This document shows positions 17,938 through 28,030 of a stretch of 64,000 nucleotides of DNA, piece after piece (within the stretch, counting starts at the first letter, position 1; each line of letters begins with the position of its first letter). The translations under genes were made by a program, and so were the position numbers. The DNA is from Bradyrhizobium cytisi (GTDB taxonomy: Bacteria; Pseudomonadota; Alphaproteobacteria; Rhizobiales; Xanthobacteraceae), in the NCBI RefSeq assembly GCF_008123515.1, contig NZ_VSSR01000078.1, positions 1 through 64,000 of the forward strand, in the 5' to 3' direction. Under the pieces are notes generated by a model that was given only the letters and a program-made list of their open reading frames with translations, made no database searches and was not told where the DNA came from.

Positions 17938-19119
17938 CTATTCCGCCGGGCACGCCGCAACTGCGGCCTGCCTGCGGTCGAGCTGAAGGCTCCACAGCGC
18001 CAGCACGAGTCCAATTGCGGTGATCCCGGCCGCAACCAGCGGCAGCGCGGAAAGGCCGAACCCGCGATCGATGGTGATGCCGCCGGCCCAGGCGCCGAGC
18101 GCGTTGCCGAGATTGAACGCGGCGATGTTGAGGCTCGATGCGAGCGTGCGGCCGCTCGAGCCGGCCGCCTCCAGCACGCGCAACTGCAACGGCGCGACGG
18201 TCGCAAACGACGCGATGCCAAGCAACAGGATCAGCGCAATGGTGGGGATCTTGACCGACAGCACGGCGGAGAGGCCAAGCAACACGATGGCGAGCGCGGC
18301 CAGCGTGCCGGTCAGCGCACGCGCGAGACCACGATCGGCGAGCTTGCCGCCGGCGACGTTGCCGATCGCAAGCCCGACACCGAACACCAGCAGGATCGGC
18401 GAAACCGAGGCTTCCGAAAAGCCGGTGAAGCGCGTCAGGATCGGCTGGATATAGGTGAAGACGACGAACAGGCCGGCAAAGCCGAACACGGTCATGGCGA
18501 GGCCGAGCAGCACCTGTCCTCGCCCGAGCACGGCAATCTCCTCGGCCAGCGAGATCGGCTTGTCGCCGTTACCGACGTGACCTGGCACCAGCGCCGCCAC
18601 CACCGCAAAGACGATCACGCCGATCACGGTCACCGCCCAGAATGCCGCGCGCCAGCCGAGCATCAGGCCGAACCAGGCGCCGAAGGGCACGCCGAGCAGT
18701 GTCGCGACCGTGAGGCCGATGAACATGGTCGAGATCGCGGAGGCGCGCTTGTCCTCGGCGACGAGGCTGGTCGCCACCACCGAGCCGACGCCGAAGAAGG
18801 TACCGTGGGCCAGCGAGGTCAGCACCCGCGCGGCCATCAACAATCCGTAGTTCGGCGCGAGCGCACAGGCTGCATTGCCGAGCGTAAAGATCGCCATCAG
18901 CGCCAGCAGCACGGTCTTTCGCGGCAGCCGCCGGGTCGCTAGCGTCAGCACAGGAGCGCCGACGAACACGCCGAGCGCATAGCCGGAGATGAGCAGGCCC
19001 GCGACCGGCACCGACACATGCATGTCGGCTGCGACCTGGAGCAGCAGGCCCATGATGATGAATTCGGTGGTGCCGATGCCGAAGGCACCGGCGGTGAGCG
19101 CGAGAACGGCGGGAGGCAT
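17938..19119 (-). CDS. MFS transporter, DHA1 (AraJ/YdhP-like) family
   Basis: About 393 residues with 12 predicted membrane helices. The opening ALTAGAFGIGTTEFIIMGLLLQVAADMHVSVP and the motif-A-like loop GAPVLTLATRRLPRKTVLL are typical of the AraJ/YdhP drug or sugar efflux branch. ATG at 19119 has CGGAG upstream and removes an unlikely ten-residue extension. It is divergent from a LysR gene that probably controls it. The substrate is unknown. Confidence 0.85.
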   Translation of the reverse strand: MPPAVLALTAGAFGIGTTEFIIMGLLLQVAADMHVSVPVAGLLISGYALGVFVGAPVLTLATRRLPRKTVLLALMAIFTLGNAACALAPNYGLLMAARVLTSLAHGTFFGVGSVVATSLVAEDKRASAISTMFIGLTVATLLGVPFGAWFGLMLGWRAAFWAVTVIGVIVFAVVAALVPGHVGNGDKPISLAEEIAVLGRGQVLLGLAMTVFGFAGLFVVFTYIQPILTRFTGFSEASVSPILLVFGVGLAIGNVAGGKLADRGLARALTGTLAALAIVLLGLSAVLSVKIPTIALILLLGIASFATVAPLQLRVLEAAGSSGRTLASSLNIAAFNLGNALGAWAGGITIDRGFGLSALPLVAAGITAIGLVLALWSLQLDRRQAAVAACPAE

Positions 19120-19186
19120 GCGTGACTCCGATGGGTGAAGACGAGCCACGCAGATAGCCGCGCCGCAGCAAAACCATTAGAATGTC

Positions 19187-19205
19187 CACAATCCAATCAT
19201 TTGTG
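19187..19205. promoter_or_regulatory. Candidate LysR-type operator
   Basis: In the 99-bp gap between the divergent MFS and LysR genes is a dyad CACAA-N9-TTGTG, close to the LysR start. LysR proteins commonly bind such dyads (T-N11-A type) in divergent promoters. Inferred from position only. Confidence 0.35.
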
Positions 19206-19218
19206 ACGTGAATTCAAT

Positions 19219-20169
19219 ATGGCCCGTTTCGACACCAACCGCTCCGCCGAGATGGAGGTTTTCGTCCGCGTTATCGACCTCGGCGGCTTCACCCAGGCCG
19301 CGCGAAAACTGCGGCTGACTCCATCAGGTGTCAGCAAGCTGATCTCTCGGCTTGAGGCGCGGCTCGGCTCGCGGCTGATCAACCGAACCACGCGCAAGCT
19401 CACGCTGACGGAGGAAGGCCAGGCCTTCTACCAACGCGCCGTGCGCATCCTCGGCGAGATGGAGGAAGCCGAACGTGAAGCCGCATCCGGCGCCACGCCC
19501 CGCGGCCGCCTCACGGTCAACAGCAACATCCCCTTCGGCATGCTGCACGTGATGCCGCTGATTCCGCGCTTTCTCGCCAAACATCCCGACGTCACGCTCG
19601 ACCTCGTGCTGACCGACACCCTGATCGACCTGATGCAGGAGCGCGCCGATGTCGCCATCCGCGCAGGTCCCCTGCGCACGTCACGTCTCGTCGCGCGAAA
19701 ACTTGGCTCCAGCCGCATGGTCGTGGTCGGCGCCCCGGATTACCTTGCCCGCGCGGGCATACCGAAGTCGCCGGCGGATCTCGCCGAGCACCGTGGCATC
19801 GGCTGGACCTTTCCGCGCTCGATCCGCGGCTGGCCGTTCAAGCGCGGCGAGCACACCGAGGAAGCCGTGCCGCCGCCGGCCGCCCGCGCCAGCGATGGCG
19901 AGATAGCCCGCCGCCTTGCGCTCGGCGGCGTCGGGCTTGCCCGCCTTGCCCTCTTCCACATTGGCCCCGACATCGAAGCCGGCCGCCTCGTGCCGGTGCT
20001 GCAAAACTATAATCCCGGCGACCGCGAAGACATCCACGCCGTCTATGTCGGCCATACGGCGCCGCTGCCGGCGCGGGTGCGCGCATTCATCGATTTCCTC
20101 GCGGAGCATGTGCGGGTGAGCGATCCCGCGCTGAAGCGCGCAGGGGACGGGCGGTGGAAGTTGGCGTGA
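19219..20169 (+). CDS. LysR family transcriptional regulator
   Basis: A 316-residue regulator. The winged helix-turn-helix is at residues about 10-68 (FVRVIDLGGFTQAARKLRLTPSGVSKLISRLEARLGSRL), followed by a LysR substrate-binding domain (RGRLTVNSNIPFGMLHVMPLIPRFL). It belongs to the large group whose members repress or activate a divergent transporter. The start ATG at 19219 has little ribosome-site support but begins the domain. Confidence 0.9.
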   Translation: MARFDTNRSAEMEVFVRVIDLGGFTQAARKLRLTPSGVSKLISRLEARLGSRLINRTTRKLTLTEEGQAFYQRAVRILGEMEEAEREAASGATPRGRLTVNSNIPFGMLHVMPLIPRFLAKHPDVTLDLVLTDTLIDLMQERADVAIRAGPLRTSRLVARKLGSSRMVVVGAPDYLARAGIPKSPADLAEHRGIGWTFPRSIRGWPFKRGEHTEEAVPPPAARASDGEIARRLALGGVGLARLALFHIGPDIEAGRLVPVLQNYNPGDREDIHAVYVGHTAPLPARVRAFIDFLAEHVRVSDPALKRAGDGRWKLA

Positions 20170-20523
20170 TAAGTCCGGTTGGCGGAGAGAGGGGAACCGG
20201 GCTCGGACCTTCGCGGGGCCACGACACGACGATGGAACTTTCCATACCCCACCATGTGCCGCAAAAGTTTCGCGCAGACACTCGAGAACGGGTGGCCGCC
20301 GCAATTTTCGTCATGCTGTCGATAAACTGATCCAGCAATATGCACGCATATGCAGGTCACGATTTCGGCAGCAGAAATCGTGCGAGCATCCGTTCAACAT
20401 TTCGTTCAGAGACAGCAACCGCTTGACAGACATTTTCAGCCATCGCAGTTTTAGGTTGAATAGCCCTCGCATGATTTTGCTTTGCTCGTTTGATTTTCCA
20501 AGCACCGAACGTGGAGCATTCAT
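20170..20523. other. 354-bp intergenic region before the adhesin gene, with one hairpin
   Basis: No gene is seen. The one clear element is a perfect 9-bp hairpin CACGATTTC-GGCAGCA-GAAATCGTG at 20358-20382, which could be an operator or a leader hairpin. A TTGACA at 20423-20428 has no good -10 partner at normal spacing. The last 150 bases are AT-rich compared with neighbours, as expected for a promoter region. GTGGAGCATTCAT provides the ribosome site of the next gene. Confidence 0.5.
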
Positions 20524-23500
20524 ATGACGGTTATTCCTCCCGCCAGTGGCATTACCATCCACAATGGCGACACGATGGATGTCAGTGGCGGCGCTTCCGT
20601 CGATAACACGACGATCCAAACTGGCGGCTTGCAGACGGTCGGCGGATCTTTCTCAACGAGCACGGCAACCCACACTGTCATCGATGGCGGAGAACAGGAC
20701 GTTATCTTCGACGGCGTCGCCAGCTACACGACCATCAACCAGGGCGGAATCCAGCGCGTCACTGGCGAATTTGTCCATGAAGGTCCAACTCCCGGCGAGG
20801 TTGATCACACCACGATCAATGACGGCGGCGAGCAGGACATCGACACGGGCAGCGCAACCGCGACGAGCGTCAATTCCGGCGGCGTCCAGAACGTGACGAA
20901 CGGCGGCAGCGCCAGCGGCACGATCGTCAATTCCGGCGGCGTTCTCAAAGTTTCAGGTGAAACCGTGGAAACGGCGCCGGTGTATCCGCCGCCGGTTATC
21001 CAAAGCGTGGCGACCGCGGCAACCATCAACTATCAGGGTGAATTCGACGTCACTGGCGGCGGGACTGCAGTGAACACCATCGTCAACGGCGGCGCCATGA
21101 CCGTCTCGGGATCGATACCGGATCCGTTCGCCAACGTCCCGGGCCAGCCCGCCGTCGACGCTAGCATGGCGACCGGCACCACCGTCGAAAGTTTTGGAAT
21201 CCTGACGGTATCGAACGGAGCGTTGGTATCCGGGACCACCCTCCAAAACTTCGGCAGGCTGAATGTGGATGCTGGTGGCACAGCGACCGGCACGATAATC
21301 AATTACGGAACGATGCAACTGTCCGCTGGCGCAACCGCGACCAACACGACCGTCAATCAGTACGGCGCTTTAATCGTGCTTGGTAACGCCAATTTTTCGG
21401 GGACAGTCTTCAACGCCGGCAGCACTCTCGAGATCGGCGACGGCACGATCGAGAACGGATTTACGGTCGCGAAGAGCGTGACGCTAGCGGTTTTGGACGG
21501 CGGTGTCCTCAATAACAGTAGTATCTCCGCAGGCGGAACGCTTATCGCTGAAGCCGGCGCGACGCTGTCCAATACCACCTTCCAGAGTGGCGCAACGTTT
21601 ATTATCGACTATGGCTACACGGAAAACGGCTTCACCGTGTCGAACGGCATACTCTTTGAGGTGTTCGGCACAGCCACGAACACGACGATATCAGCGGGCG
21701 GCGAGGAAATCTTAGGTAACTACGGCGAAGGAGGCACCGCCAGCAACACCGTTATCAATGGCGGCGAACAGGATGTTGGACTTATCTCCACCGCGAGTTA
21801 CACCACGATCAACATGGGCGGCATTCAGCGTGTAACCGGCCTCTATATACACGATGAGCCGGGTCCAGGGCGGGCCGATCATACGACCGTCAACAATGGC
21901 GGCGCGCAAGATGTCGATACTGGCATCGTTACGTCAACGACCGTCAATGCCGGCGGCGTCCAGAATCTCACCAATGGGGGCATTGCCAGCGGCACAATTG
22001 TCAAATCAGGCGGCATCGTCAATGCTTCGGGAGAAACCGTCTATCATTCTCCCGGGGGCCAATACGCCTTCGTCATCAGAAGTGAAGTCGATTCAGCTGT
22101 CGTCGGCAGCGGCGGCCAATTGCACCTGTCCGGGGCGGGGATCGCCAAGAACGCCACTATCAATGGCGGTGTGATGACGGTTTCGGGGTCGATTGCAGAC
22201 CCCACGAGCGACCCAAGCGCACCGGCGGTCGACGCCAGCACAGCGAGCGGAACGATGCTCAATTCAGGAAGCATCTCCGTCTCGGACGGCGGCATCGTCA
22301 CTTCCACGACTTTGAACGGCGGCATGCTTGATGTGCTGGATCAAGGCACTGCGAACGCGTCGACAATTTATCGTGGCGCCGCGGAACTCGTCGAATCGGG
22401 TGGCGTTGTCGGCGCGACCACGATCGCCGGCGGCACGCTCGATCTCAAGGCGGGCGCGATGTCGGACGACGCGATCACCTTCTCCGGCCAAGGCACATTC
22501 AAGATTGAGCAGAAGCTGGTTTCGGGCCCATCGACCTTTGCAAGCCAGATCAAGGGCATCTCGCTTGGTGACCAGATCGATCTTTCTGGGCTGTCCTATG
22601 CCAGCGTCGCGACGGCGACTGTATCTGGCTCGAAGCTCACGGTCAGCAACGGTGCGGCCAGCGAGACCTTCTCACTGGCGGATACGTCGGTTACGCGTTT
22701 CGGCATCACGAAAGACGGCTCCGGCGGCATTCTGCTGACGGCCGCAGCGCTGCCCTCCATCGCTGGAGTCGTATCGGGACAAGCGACCAGCAACGAAGCT
22801 GCGATCAATCCATTCGCGACCGTAACGATCACAGATCCAAACGCGGGAGCAACGGATAGCCTCCTCATCACCCTCGCGGGCGCGGCCGGCATTCTGTCCG
22901 GGACAGGATTGACCTCGCTTGGAAATGGAATCTACGAGCTTGCAGCGACCAGCGCTGACAAGCTGACCGCCGAACTGCACGCGCTCACCTTTGTGTCCTC
23001 GCCGCACGGAGACGGCAGCGCAACGACCATATTCACGCTGAGCGACACAAGCAGCGTGGGCTTGACCGTCAGCGACGCCCACACCTCTGTCATAGACACA
23101 CATCAAGCCGGTCCCACGACGATCGACGGCCCCGCATCCGGTTATGCGACCATTCAGGGCACGACGGGCAACGACATCATCCACGCCTATGGTATGTTCA
23201 ATATTATCCACGGCAATGGCGGGAACGACACGATCTACGCCGGACTATACGGCACGGTTGACGTGCCGAGCGGCGACAGCACCGTCCACCTGGAGGGGTT
23301 CGGCAACCGCGTAACCGGTGGCGACGGCAATATCACGGTGACGGGATCGACAGGCGCCACCATGATTACGCTCGGTCATGGCAACGACACCATCGACGCC
23401 AGCGGCTACGGGAACATCATCGCGCTGGGCAACGGCGATAATCTTGTCCATCCCGGTGACGGCACCAGCCTAACGACGGCTGGCAACGGCAACGACCAAG

Positions 23501-24153
23501 TGACGCTCTCCGGATTTGGCAACACGGTCATGCTTGGAAATGGCAACGATCTCGTCACGGGCGGAGGCGGCGCCAACAGCGTCACGCTCGGTGATGGCGA
23601 CAACACCGTGAATCTCGGCGGGATGGTCAACCAGATCACCGTCGGTTCCGGAACGAACACGATCATAGCCGGCAACGGAGCGGATAACGTCGTTGCTGGC
23701 GCGGGCCACGATACAATCGAACTTGGCGGAGTCGCCAATCACGTGGCGCTCAACGGGTCCACGGCAAGTGTGACAAACCAGATTGGCCTGGACGTCATTA
23801 CCGTCAATGGCGGATCAGACCAGTTCAACTTTGTCGGGTTCGGCAATCAGGCGATCATCAATGGCCCGGCCCATGTCAACATCAACGATCACGGCACGGG
23901 TCTGACCGTCTCTGTCAACTCCAGCAGCCAAATCGATACGATGTCCGGATTCGGTAATGACCCGCTCGGCGTCATCGACCTTGGAAACGGCGCAGGCAAT
24001 TACCACTCCGTCGCCGACATCATGAGCGCGCTAAAGAGCGACGGACATGGCGGGACCCAGCTTGCCCTGGGCAGTGCTCCTAACGCAGGGTCTCTCGATT
24101 TCATCGACACCGCGATCAGCCAGTTGCACGCATCGAACTTTGTGATCGTGTAA
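20524..24153 (+). CDS. Large AIDA-repeat and RTX-like surface or secreted protein
   Basis: A 1209-residue protein with three regions. Residues about 1-690 are AIDA-type beta-helix repeats (pattern GG-x-Q-x-V-x-x-GG-x-A-x-x-T-x-I-N-x-GG). About 745-865 is a cadherin/VCBS-like unit ending in TTIFTLSDTSSVGLTVSDAHTSVIDT. About 880-1080 has GNGND/GDGDN glycine-Asp repeats like calcium-binding RTX stretches. There is no N-terminal signal peptide and no autotransporter barrel. The C-terminus ends in HASNFVIV, as in many type I-secreted alphaproteobacterial proteins. Adhesion or matrix function is inferred. No type I exporter gene lies nearby. Confidence 0.75.
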   Translation: MTVIPPASGITIHNGDTMDVSGGASVDNTTIQTGGLQTVGGSFSTSTATHTVIDGGEQDVIFDGVASYTTINQGGIQRVTGEFVHEGPTPGEVDHTTINDGGEQDIDTGSATATSVNSGGVQNVTNGGSASGTIVNSGGVLKVSGETVETAPVYPPPVIQSVATAATINYQGEFDVTGGGTAVNTIVNGGAMTVSGSIPDPFANVPGQPAVDASMATGTTVESFGILTVSNGALVSGTTLQNFGRLNVDAGGTATGTIINYGTMQLSAGATATNTTVNQYGALIVLGNANFSGTVFNAGSTLEIGDGTIENGFTVAKSVTLAVLDGGVLNNSSISAGGTLIAEAGATLSNTTFQSGATFIIDYGYTENGFTVSNGILFEVFGTATNTTISAGGEEILGNYGEGGTASNTVINGGEQDVGLISTASYTTINMGGIQRVTGLYIHDEPGPGRADHTTVNNGGAQDVDTGIVTSTTVNAGGVQNLTNGGIASGTIVKSGGIVNASGETVYHSPGGQYAFVIRSEVDSAVVGSGGQLHLSGAGIAKNATINGGVMTVSGSIADPTSDPSAPAVDASTASGTMLNSGSISVSDGGIVTSTTLNGGMLDVLDQGTANASTIYRGAAELVESGGVVGATTIAGGTLDLKAGAMSDDAITFSGQGTFKIEQKLVSGPSTFASQIKGISLGDQIDLSGLSYASVATATVSGSKLTVSNGAASETFSLADTSVTRFGITKDGSGGILLTAAALPSIAGVVSGQATSNEAAINPFATVTITDPNAGATDSLLITLAGAAGILSGTGLTSLGNGIYELAATSADKLTAELHALTFVSSPHGDGSATTIFTLSDTSSVGLTVSDAHTSVIDTHQAGPTTIDGPASGYATIQGTTGNDIIHAYGMFNIIHGNGGNDTIYAGLYGTVDVPSGDSTVHLEGFGNRVTGGDGNITVTGSTGATMITLGHGNDTIDASGYGNIIALGNGDNLVHPGDGTSLTTAGNGNDQVTLSGFGNTVMLGNGNDLVTGGGGANSVTLGDGDNTVNLGGMVNQITVGSGTNTIIAGNGADNVVAGAGHDTIELGGVANHVALNGSTASVTNQIGLDVITVNGGSDQFNFVGFGNQAIINGPAHVNINDHGTGLTVSVNSSSQIDTMSGFGNDPLGVIDLGNGAGNYHSVADIMSALKSDGHGGTQLALGSAPNAGSLDFIDTAISQLHASNFVIV

Positions 24154-24289
24154 AGAGAGTGGCAGTCGATCCGCGTCGATGTACGGGCTGTTTGTTATCT
24201 CGGCGCGTGGGCACCTACGGTCCTCGCTACCACTAACCAGCTGCCCGCTGCACCTCAGGCCTCGGTGTAGGCTGGAAATAGGAAACTGG

Positions 24290-24901
24290 CTAACCGGTCT
24301 TGCCGAGAGCTTTCAGGATAAAGCGTATCTGGTCGCGCAGACGTGCTTCGGTTCCGTCGTGCTGAACGCAGTGCTCGATCAGAATTGGATGAAAGAATGG
24401 CGTGAACGCGGATCTAACCGCCCGCGCCGCTTGCACGGCATCCTCGACGTCGAACTCGCCCGCTTCGGTGCCTTCGCGTATGATCGCCTCAGAAATCGTC
24501 AGCATCCGCTCGATATGCGCCTTGATGATCGGCCAGTTTCCCTGCGTGGCAGCGACGATCAACTCGTGCATGGGCCGTGCCCCGACCAGCATCATCTTGT
24601 TGTGGTGGTGAACGGCGGTCAGAAGCTGGTCGAGTTTCTCCCCGGCCGGCGCGTTGGTGCGTGCGATCGCGAAAGCGATGTCGGCAACCTCGTTCATGAG
24701 ACGCCCGCAGACGGACTCGTTGATTGCATTCCTGGAAGGAAAGAAACGGTAGATATTGGCCGGGCTCATGCCGAGTTCAGCGGCGATGTCGGCCACCGAC
24801 GTCCTGTGATGACCGACGCGGCGAAAGCGCTCCTCCGCCGCTCCCAGTATCCGCGCGCGGGCCTCGTCGGACTCTTTTCCCGTTCGGACCGGACGATCCA
24901 T
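24290..24901 (-). CDS. TetR family transcriptional regulator
   Basis: A 203-residue TetR protein. Helix-turn-helix at about 17-63 (ARILGAAEERFRRVGHHRTSVADIAAELGMSPANIYRFFPSRNAI), followed by a helical ligand domain. It lies 15 bp after the RND pump gene on the same strand, so it is probably the last gene of the efflux operon. A second TetR gene flanks the other end of the operon. Confidence 0.9.
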   Translation of the reverse strand: MDRPVRTGKESDEARARILGAAEERFRRVGHHRTSVADIAAELGMSPANIYRFFPSRNAINESVCGRLMNEVADIAFAIARTNAPAGEKLDQLLTAVHHHNKMMLVGARPMHELIVAATQGNWPIIKAHIERMLTISEAIIREGTEAGEFDVEDAVQAARAVRSAFTPFFHPILIEHCVQHDGTEARLRDQIRFILKALGKTG

Positions 24902-24916
24902 TGGAGTAACGGAGCC

Positions 24917-27900
24917 TTATTCGGCAGCCATTGCTGGTCGCAATTCCGGCTCCTCGCGCGAGACCTCGTGCATATCATCTGCGGTGGGCTTGATCCGAAA
25001 CCAGGCAGCGTAAAGCGCGGGGAGGAACAGCAGGATCAACACCGTTCCGACTGCGGTGCCGCCGATCAGCGTATAGGCCATCGACCCCCAGAAAACGGAA
25101 TGCGTGAGGGGGATGAACGCTAGCACGGCAGCAAGTGCGGTCAGGATCACAGGCCTCGTGCGCTGCACCGTTGCCTCGATAACGGCGTGATAGTCATCAA
25201 GTCCGGCGGCAAGGTTCTCCTTGATCTGTTCGGTCAAGATCAGGGTGTTGCGCATCAGGATGCCCGCCAGTCCAATCAGGCCCAGAATCGCATTGAATCC
25301 GAAGGGCTGGTGAAAGGTCAGCAGCATCGGCACGACACCAACGAGGCCAAGCGGTCCCGTCAGCACGACCATGGCCATCGTCGAGAAGGATCGCACCTGC
25401 AGCATGATGACGATCAGCATGGCAGCGATCATGGCGGGAAAGATCGTCGCCAGCGCGTCGTTGGCCTTGGTTGCCTCCTCGATCGATCCGCCCAACTCGA
25501 TACGATAGCCGGCCGGCAGGGATGCGATCAGCGGCTGAAGGGCGATCTTGATCTCCTTAGAGACCTCCGGAGGTTGGGTCGCCTCATTGATGTCCGAGCG
25601 TATCGTGACGACAGGGATGCGATCGCGGCGCTTCAGAATCGGCTCTTCAAATCGGACTTCCGAATGGCCGACCTGATCGAGCGGAATTGATCGGCCGTCC
25701 CGGCTCGTCAACGAAAAATCCGCCAGGCGCGCCGGATCCAGTCGCTCACCGCCGGCGCTGCGCGCCACGATGGGGACATTGCGGATGTCCTCGCGGACCT
25801 GCGTAACCGTGATGCCGGTGAGGAGGAACTGGAGCTGCCGGCCCACTTCGGCTGGCGAAAGGCCGATGAGGTTCAATCGATCCTGATCCGGGATGAAACG
25901 GAGCACGGGCGTACGATCACCCCAGTCGCGATTCGCCTGCCGCACGTCGGGAACGCCGCGCATGACCTCGAGGGCCCTTTGAGAAACCGCGTATAATTGG
26001 GCGGGGTCGGGACCCATGACCCGAAACTCCACAGGGAAAGGCGTATAGGGTCCGAACACGAGCTGGGTGACGCGTACATTGGCCTCAGGTGCAAGGCCCT
26101 GTGACACCGCCTGTCGGAGCCGATGCTTCAAAGCCTCGCGCGCCTCCGCGTCCGGCGTCAGCACGACGATCTTGGCGAAGGCCGGATCAGGCAGCTCCGG
26201 CGCCATCGCGAAGAAGAAGCGGGGAGCGCCCTGACCGACATAGCTCGTGACGATCTTGGCCGCCGGTTGGTCCTGCAGCCAGTGTTCGACTTTCTCGACC
26301 GTGGCGGTTGTCGTCTCGATGCTGGTGCCTTCCGGCAGGCGAACCTCCACCAGCACTTCGGGGCGGTCGGACGTCGGGAAGAACTGCTGCTTGACTCCAC
26401 CCATGCCGACGACGGAAAGCGCGAAAGCGATGGCGACGATGCCGCAGGTAACGAACTTGTGGCGCACGGCGAAGGTAATGAGCGCGCGCAGGCGCCGATA
26501 GTTCGGCGTACCGTAGATCGCGTGGTGACCACCTTCGATCGGTTTGATCGCGGGCAACATCTTGACGCCCAGATAGGGCGTGAAGACCACCGCGACGATC
26601 CAGGAGACGACGAGAGCGAACCCCACGACCCAGAAGATGTTGCCGGCGTATTCGCCGGCCGTCGAGCGGGCGAAGCCCACGGGCAGGAAGCCGGCGATCG
26701 TCACGAGTGTGCCCGACAGCATCGGCGCCGCAGTGTGGCTCCACGCATAGGCCGCCGCCGAGATGCGGTCCATGCCCTCTTCCATTTTCACCACCATCAC
26801 CTCGATTGCGATGATGGCATCGTCGACGAGAAGACCAAGCGCCAGGATCAGGGCGCCGAGCGTGATGCGGTCGAAGAACCGGCCGGTCTCCAGCATGATG
26901 AGGAACACGACGGCGAGCGTCAGGGGGACGGCAGCCGCGACAACGATGCCGACGCGCCAGCCGAGGCTGAGCAGGCTGACCAGCAGCACCACGCCGAGTG
27001 CCATCGCGAACTTCATCATGAACTCGTCAACCGCCGAGGTGATGTTGACGGCCTGATCGCTGACCTTGGCCAGGCTCATCCCGAGTGGCAGTGTCCGAGC
27101 GATAGCTGCGGACCGCTCCTCTAGTGCCGTGCCGAGCGCGAGACCATTCCAGCCCTCCTGCATAACGGCCGCGAGCATGATTGTGGGCTCACCCTGGTGT
27201 CGGATGATGTAGGTGGGTGGATCCTCGTAGCCGCGGCGGACCTCGGCAATGTCGGAAAGCTTCAGCGTTCGCCCGGCAGCGACGATCGGCGTGTCGGCGA
27301 TCGCCTGAACGCTGTCGTAAGCACCATCGACCCGGATGAAGACCTGCGGCCCCTTGGTGTCGATCGAGCCTGCCGGTGTGACCGTGTTCTGCCGCTGCAA
27401 GGCGGCAACAATGTCCGGTGCCGATACGCCGAGGGTTGTCAGTTTGGCATAGGAAAACTCGATGAATATCTGCTCGGGGCGTTCCCCGAGGATGTTGATC
27501 TTCTTGACGCCGGGTACATGCAGGAGATCCTGGCGAATGGTCTCGGCTTGCCTGGCGAGTTCGCGCATCGGCATGCCGTTGGCCTTGAGGGCATAGAGGG
27601 CGAAGCTCACGTCCGAATATTCGTCGTTGACGAAGGGGCCGAGCACGCCAGGGGGCAGCTTGCGCGCTTCGTCCCCAAGCTTCTTGCGGGCCTGGTAGAA
27701 TTCCTCCTGCACGCTCGATGGCGGCGTGCTGTCCTTCAGCGTAACCGTCATGTACGCATAGCCGGGCCGCGTCGTCGTCTCCACCCGGTCGTACCAGGTC
27801 AGTTCCTGAATCCGCTTCTCCAAGGGTTCGGCGACCTGGTCCTGCATCTCGCGTGCTGTCGCGCCCGGCCACACGGTGGTGACCGTCAGGGTCTTGATGG

Positions 27901-28027
27901 TGAAGGAGGGGTCCTCCGCCCGCCCGAGCATGAAGAAGGCGTAGGCGCCCGCGGCCGCCAGCAGGAGGATGAAGAACAGGGTGACGGCCCGTTCGCGAAC
28001 AGCGATCGCGGAAAGATTGAGGTTCAT
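24917..28027 (-). CDS. RND efflux transporter, inner-membrane pump subunit
   Basis: A 1036-residue AcrB/HAE family pump with TM1 (AVTLFFILLLAAAGAYAFF), large periplasmic loops, and the proton-relay helix LGLLVDDAIIAIEVMVVKMEEG, which has the conserved Asp-Asp pair. It exports drugs or small molecules using the proton gradient, together with the periplasmic adaptor encoded upstream. The divergence from AcrB (GRAEDPSFTIKTLTVTTVWPGA) points to the efflux subgroup found next to TetR regulators. No outer-membrane channel gene is in the cluster. Confidence 0.92.
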   Translation of the reverse strand: MNLNLSAIAVRERAVTLFFILLLAAAGAYAFFMLGRAEDPSFTIKTLTVTTVWPGATAREMQDQVAEPLEKRIQELTWYDRVETTTRPGYAYMTVTLKDSTPPSSVQEEFYQARKKLGDEARKLPPGVLGPFVNDEYSDVSFALYALKANGMPMRELARQAETIRQDLLHVPGVKKINILGERPEQIFIEFSYAKLTTLGVSAPDIVAALQRQNTVTPAGSIDTKGPQVFIRVDGAYDSVQAIADTPIVAAGRTLKLSDIAEVRRGYEDPPTYIIRHQGEPTIMLAAVMQEGWNGLALGTALEERSAAIARTLPLGMSLAKVSDQAVNITSAVDEFMMKFAMALGVVLLVSLLSLGWRVGIVVAAAVPLTLAVVFLIMLETGRFFDRITLGALILALGLLVDDAIIAIEVMVVKMEEGMDRISAAAYAWSHTAAPMLSGTLVTIAGFLPVGFARSTAGEYAGNIFWVVGFALVVSWIVAVVFTPYLGVKMLPAIKPIEGGHHAIYGTPNYRRLRALITFAVRHKFVTCGIVAIAFALSVVGMGGVKQQFFPTSDRPEVLVEVRLPEGTSIETTTATVEKVEHWLQDQPAAKIVTSYVGQGAPRFFFAMAPELPDPAFAKIVVLTPDAEAREALKHRLRQAVSQGLAPEANVRVTQLVFGPYTPFPVEFRVMGPDPAQLYAVSQRALEVMRGVPDVRQANRDWGDRTPVLRFIPDQDRLNLIGLSPAEVGRQLQFLLTGITVTQVREDIRNVPIVARSAGGERLDPARLADFSLTSRDGRSIPLDQVGHSEVRFEEPILKRRDRIPVVTIRSDINEATQPPEVSKEIKIALQPLIASLPAGYRIELGGSIEEATKANDALATIFPAMIAAMLIVIMLQVRSFSTMAMVVLTGPLGLVGVVPMLLTFHQPFGFNAILGLIGLAGILMRNTLILTEQIKENLAAGLDDYHAVIEATVQRTRPVILTALAAVLAFIPLTHSVFWGSMAYTLIGGTAVGTVLILLFLPALYAAWFRIKPTADDMHEVSREEPELRPAMAAE

Positions 28028-28030
28028 CTG

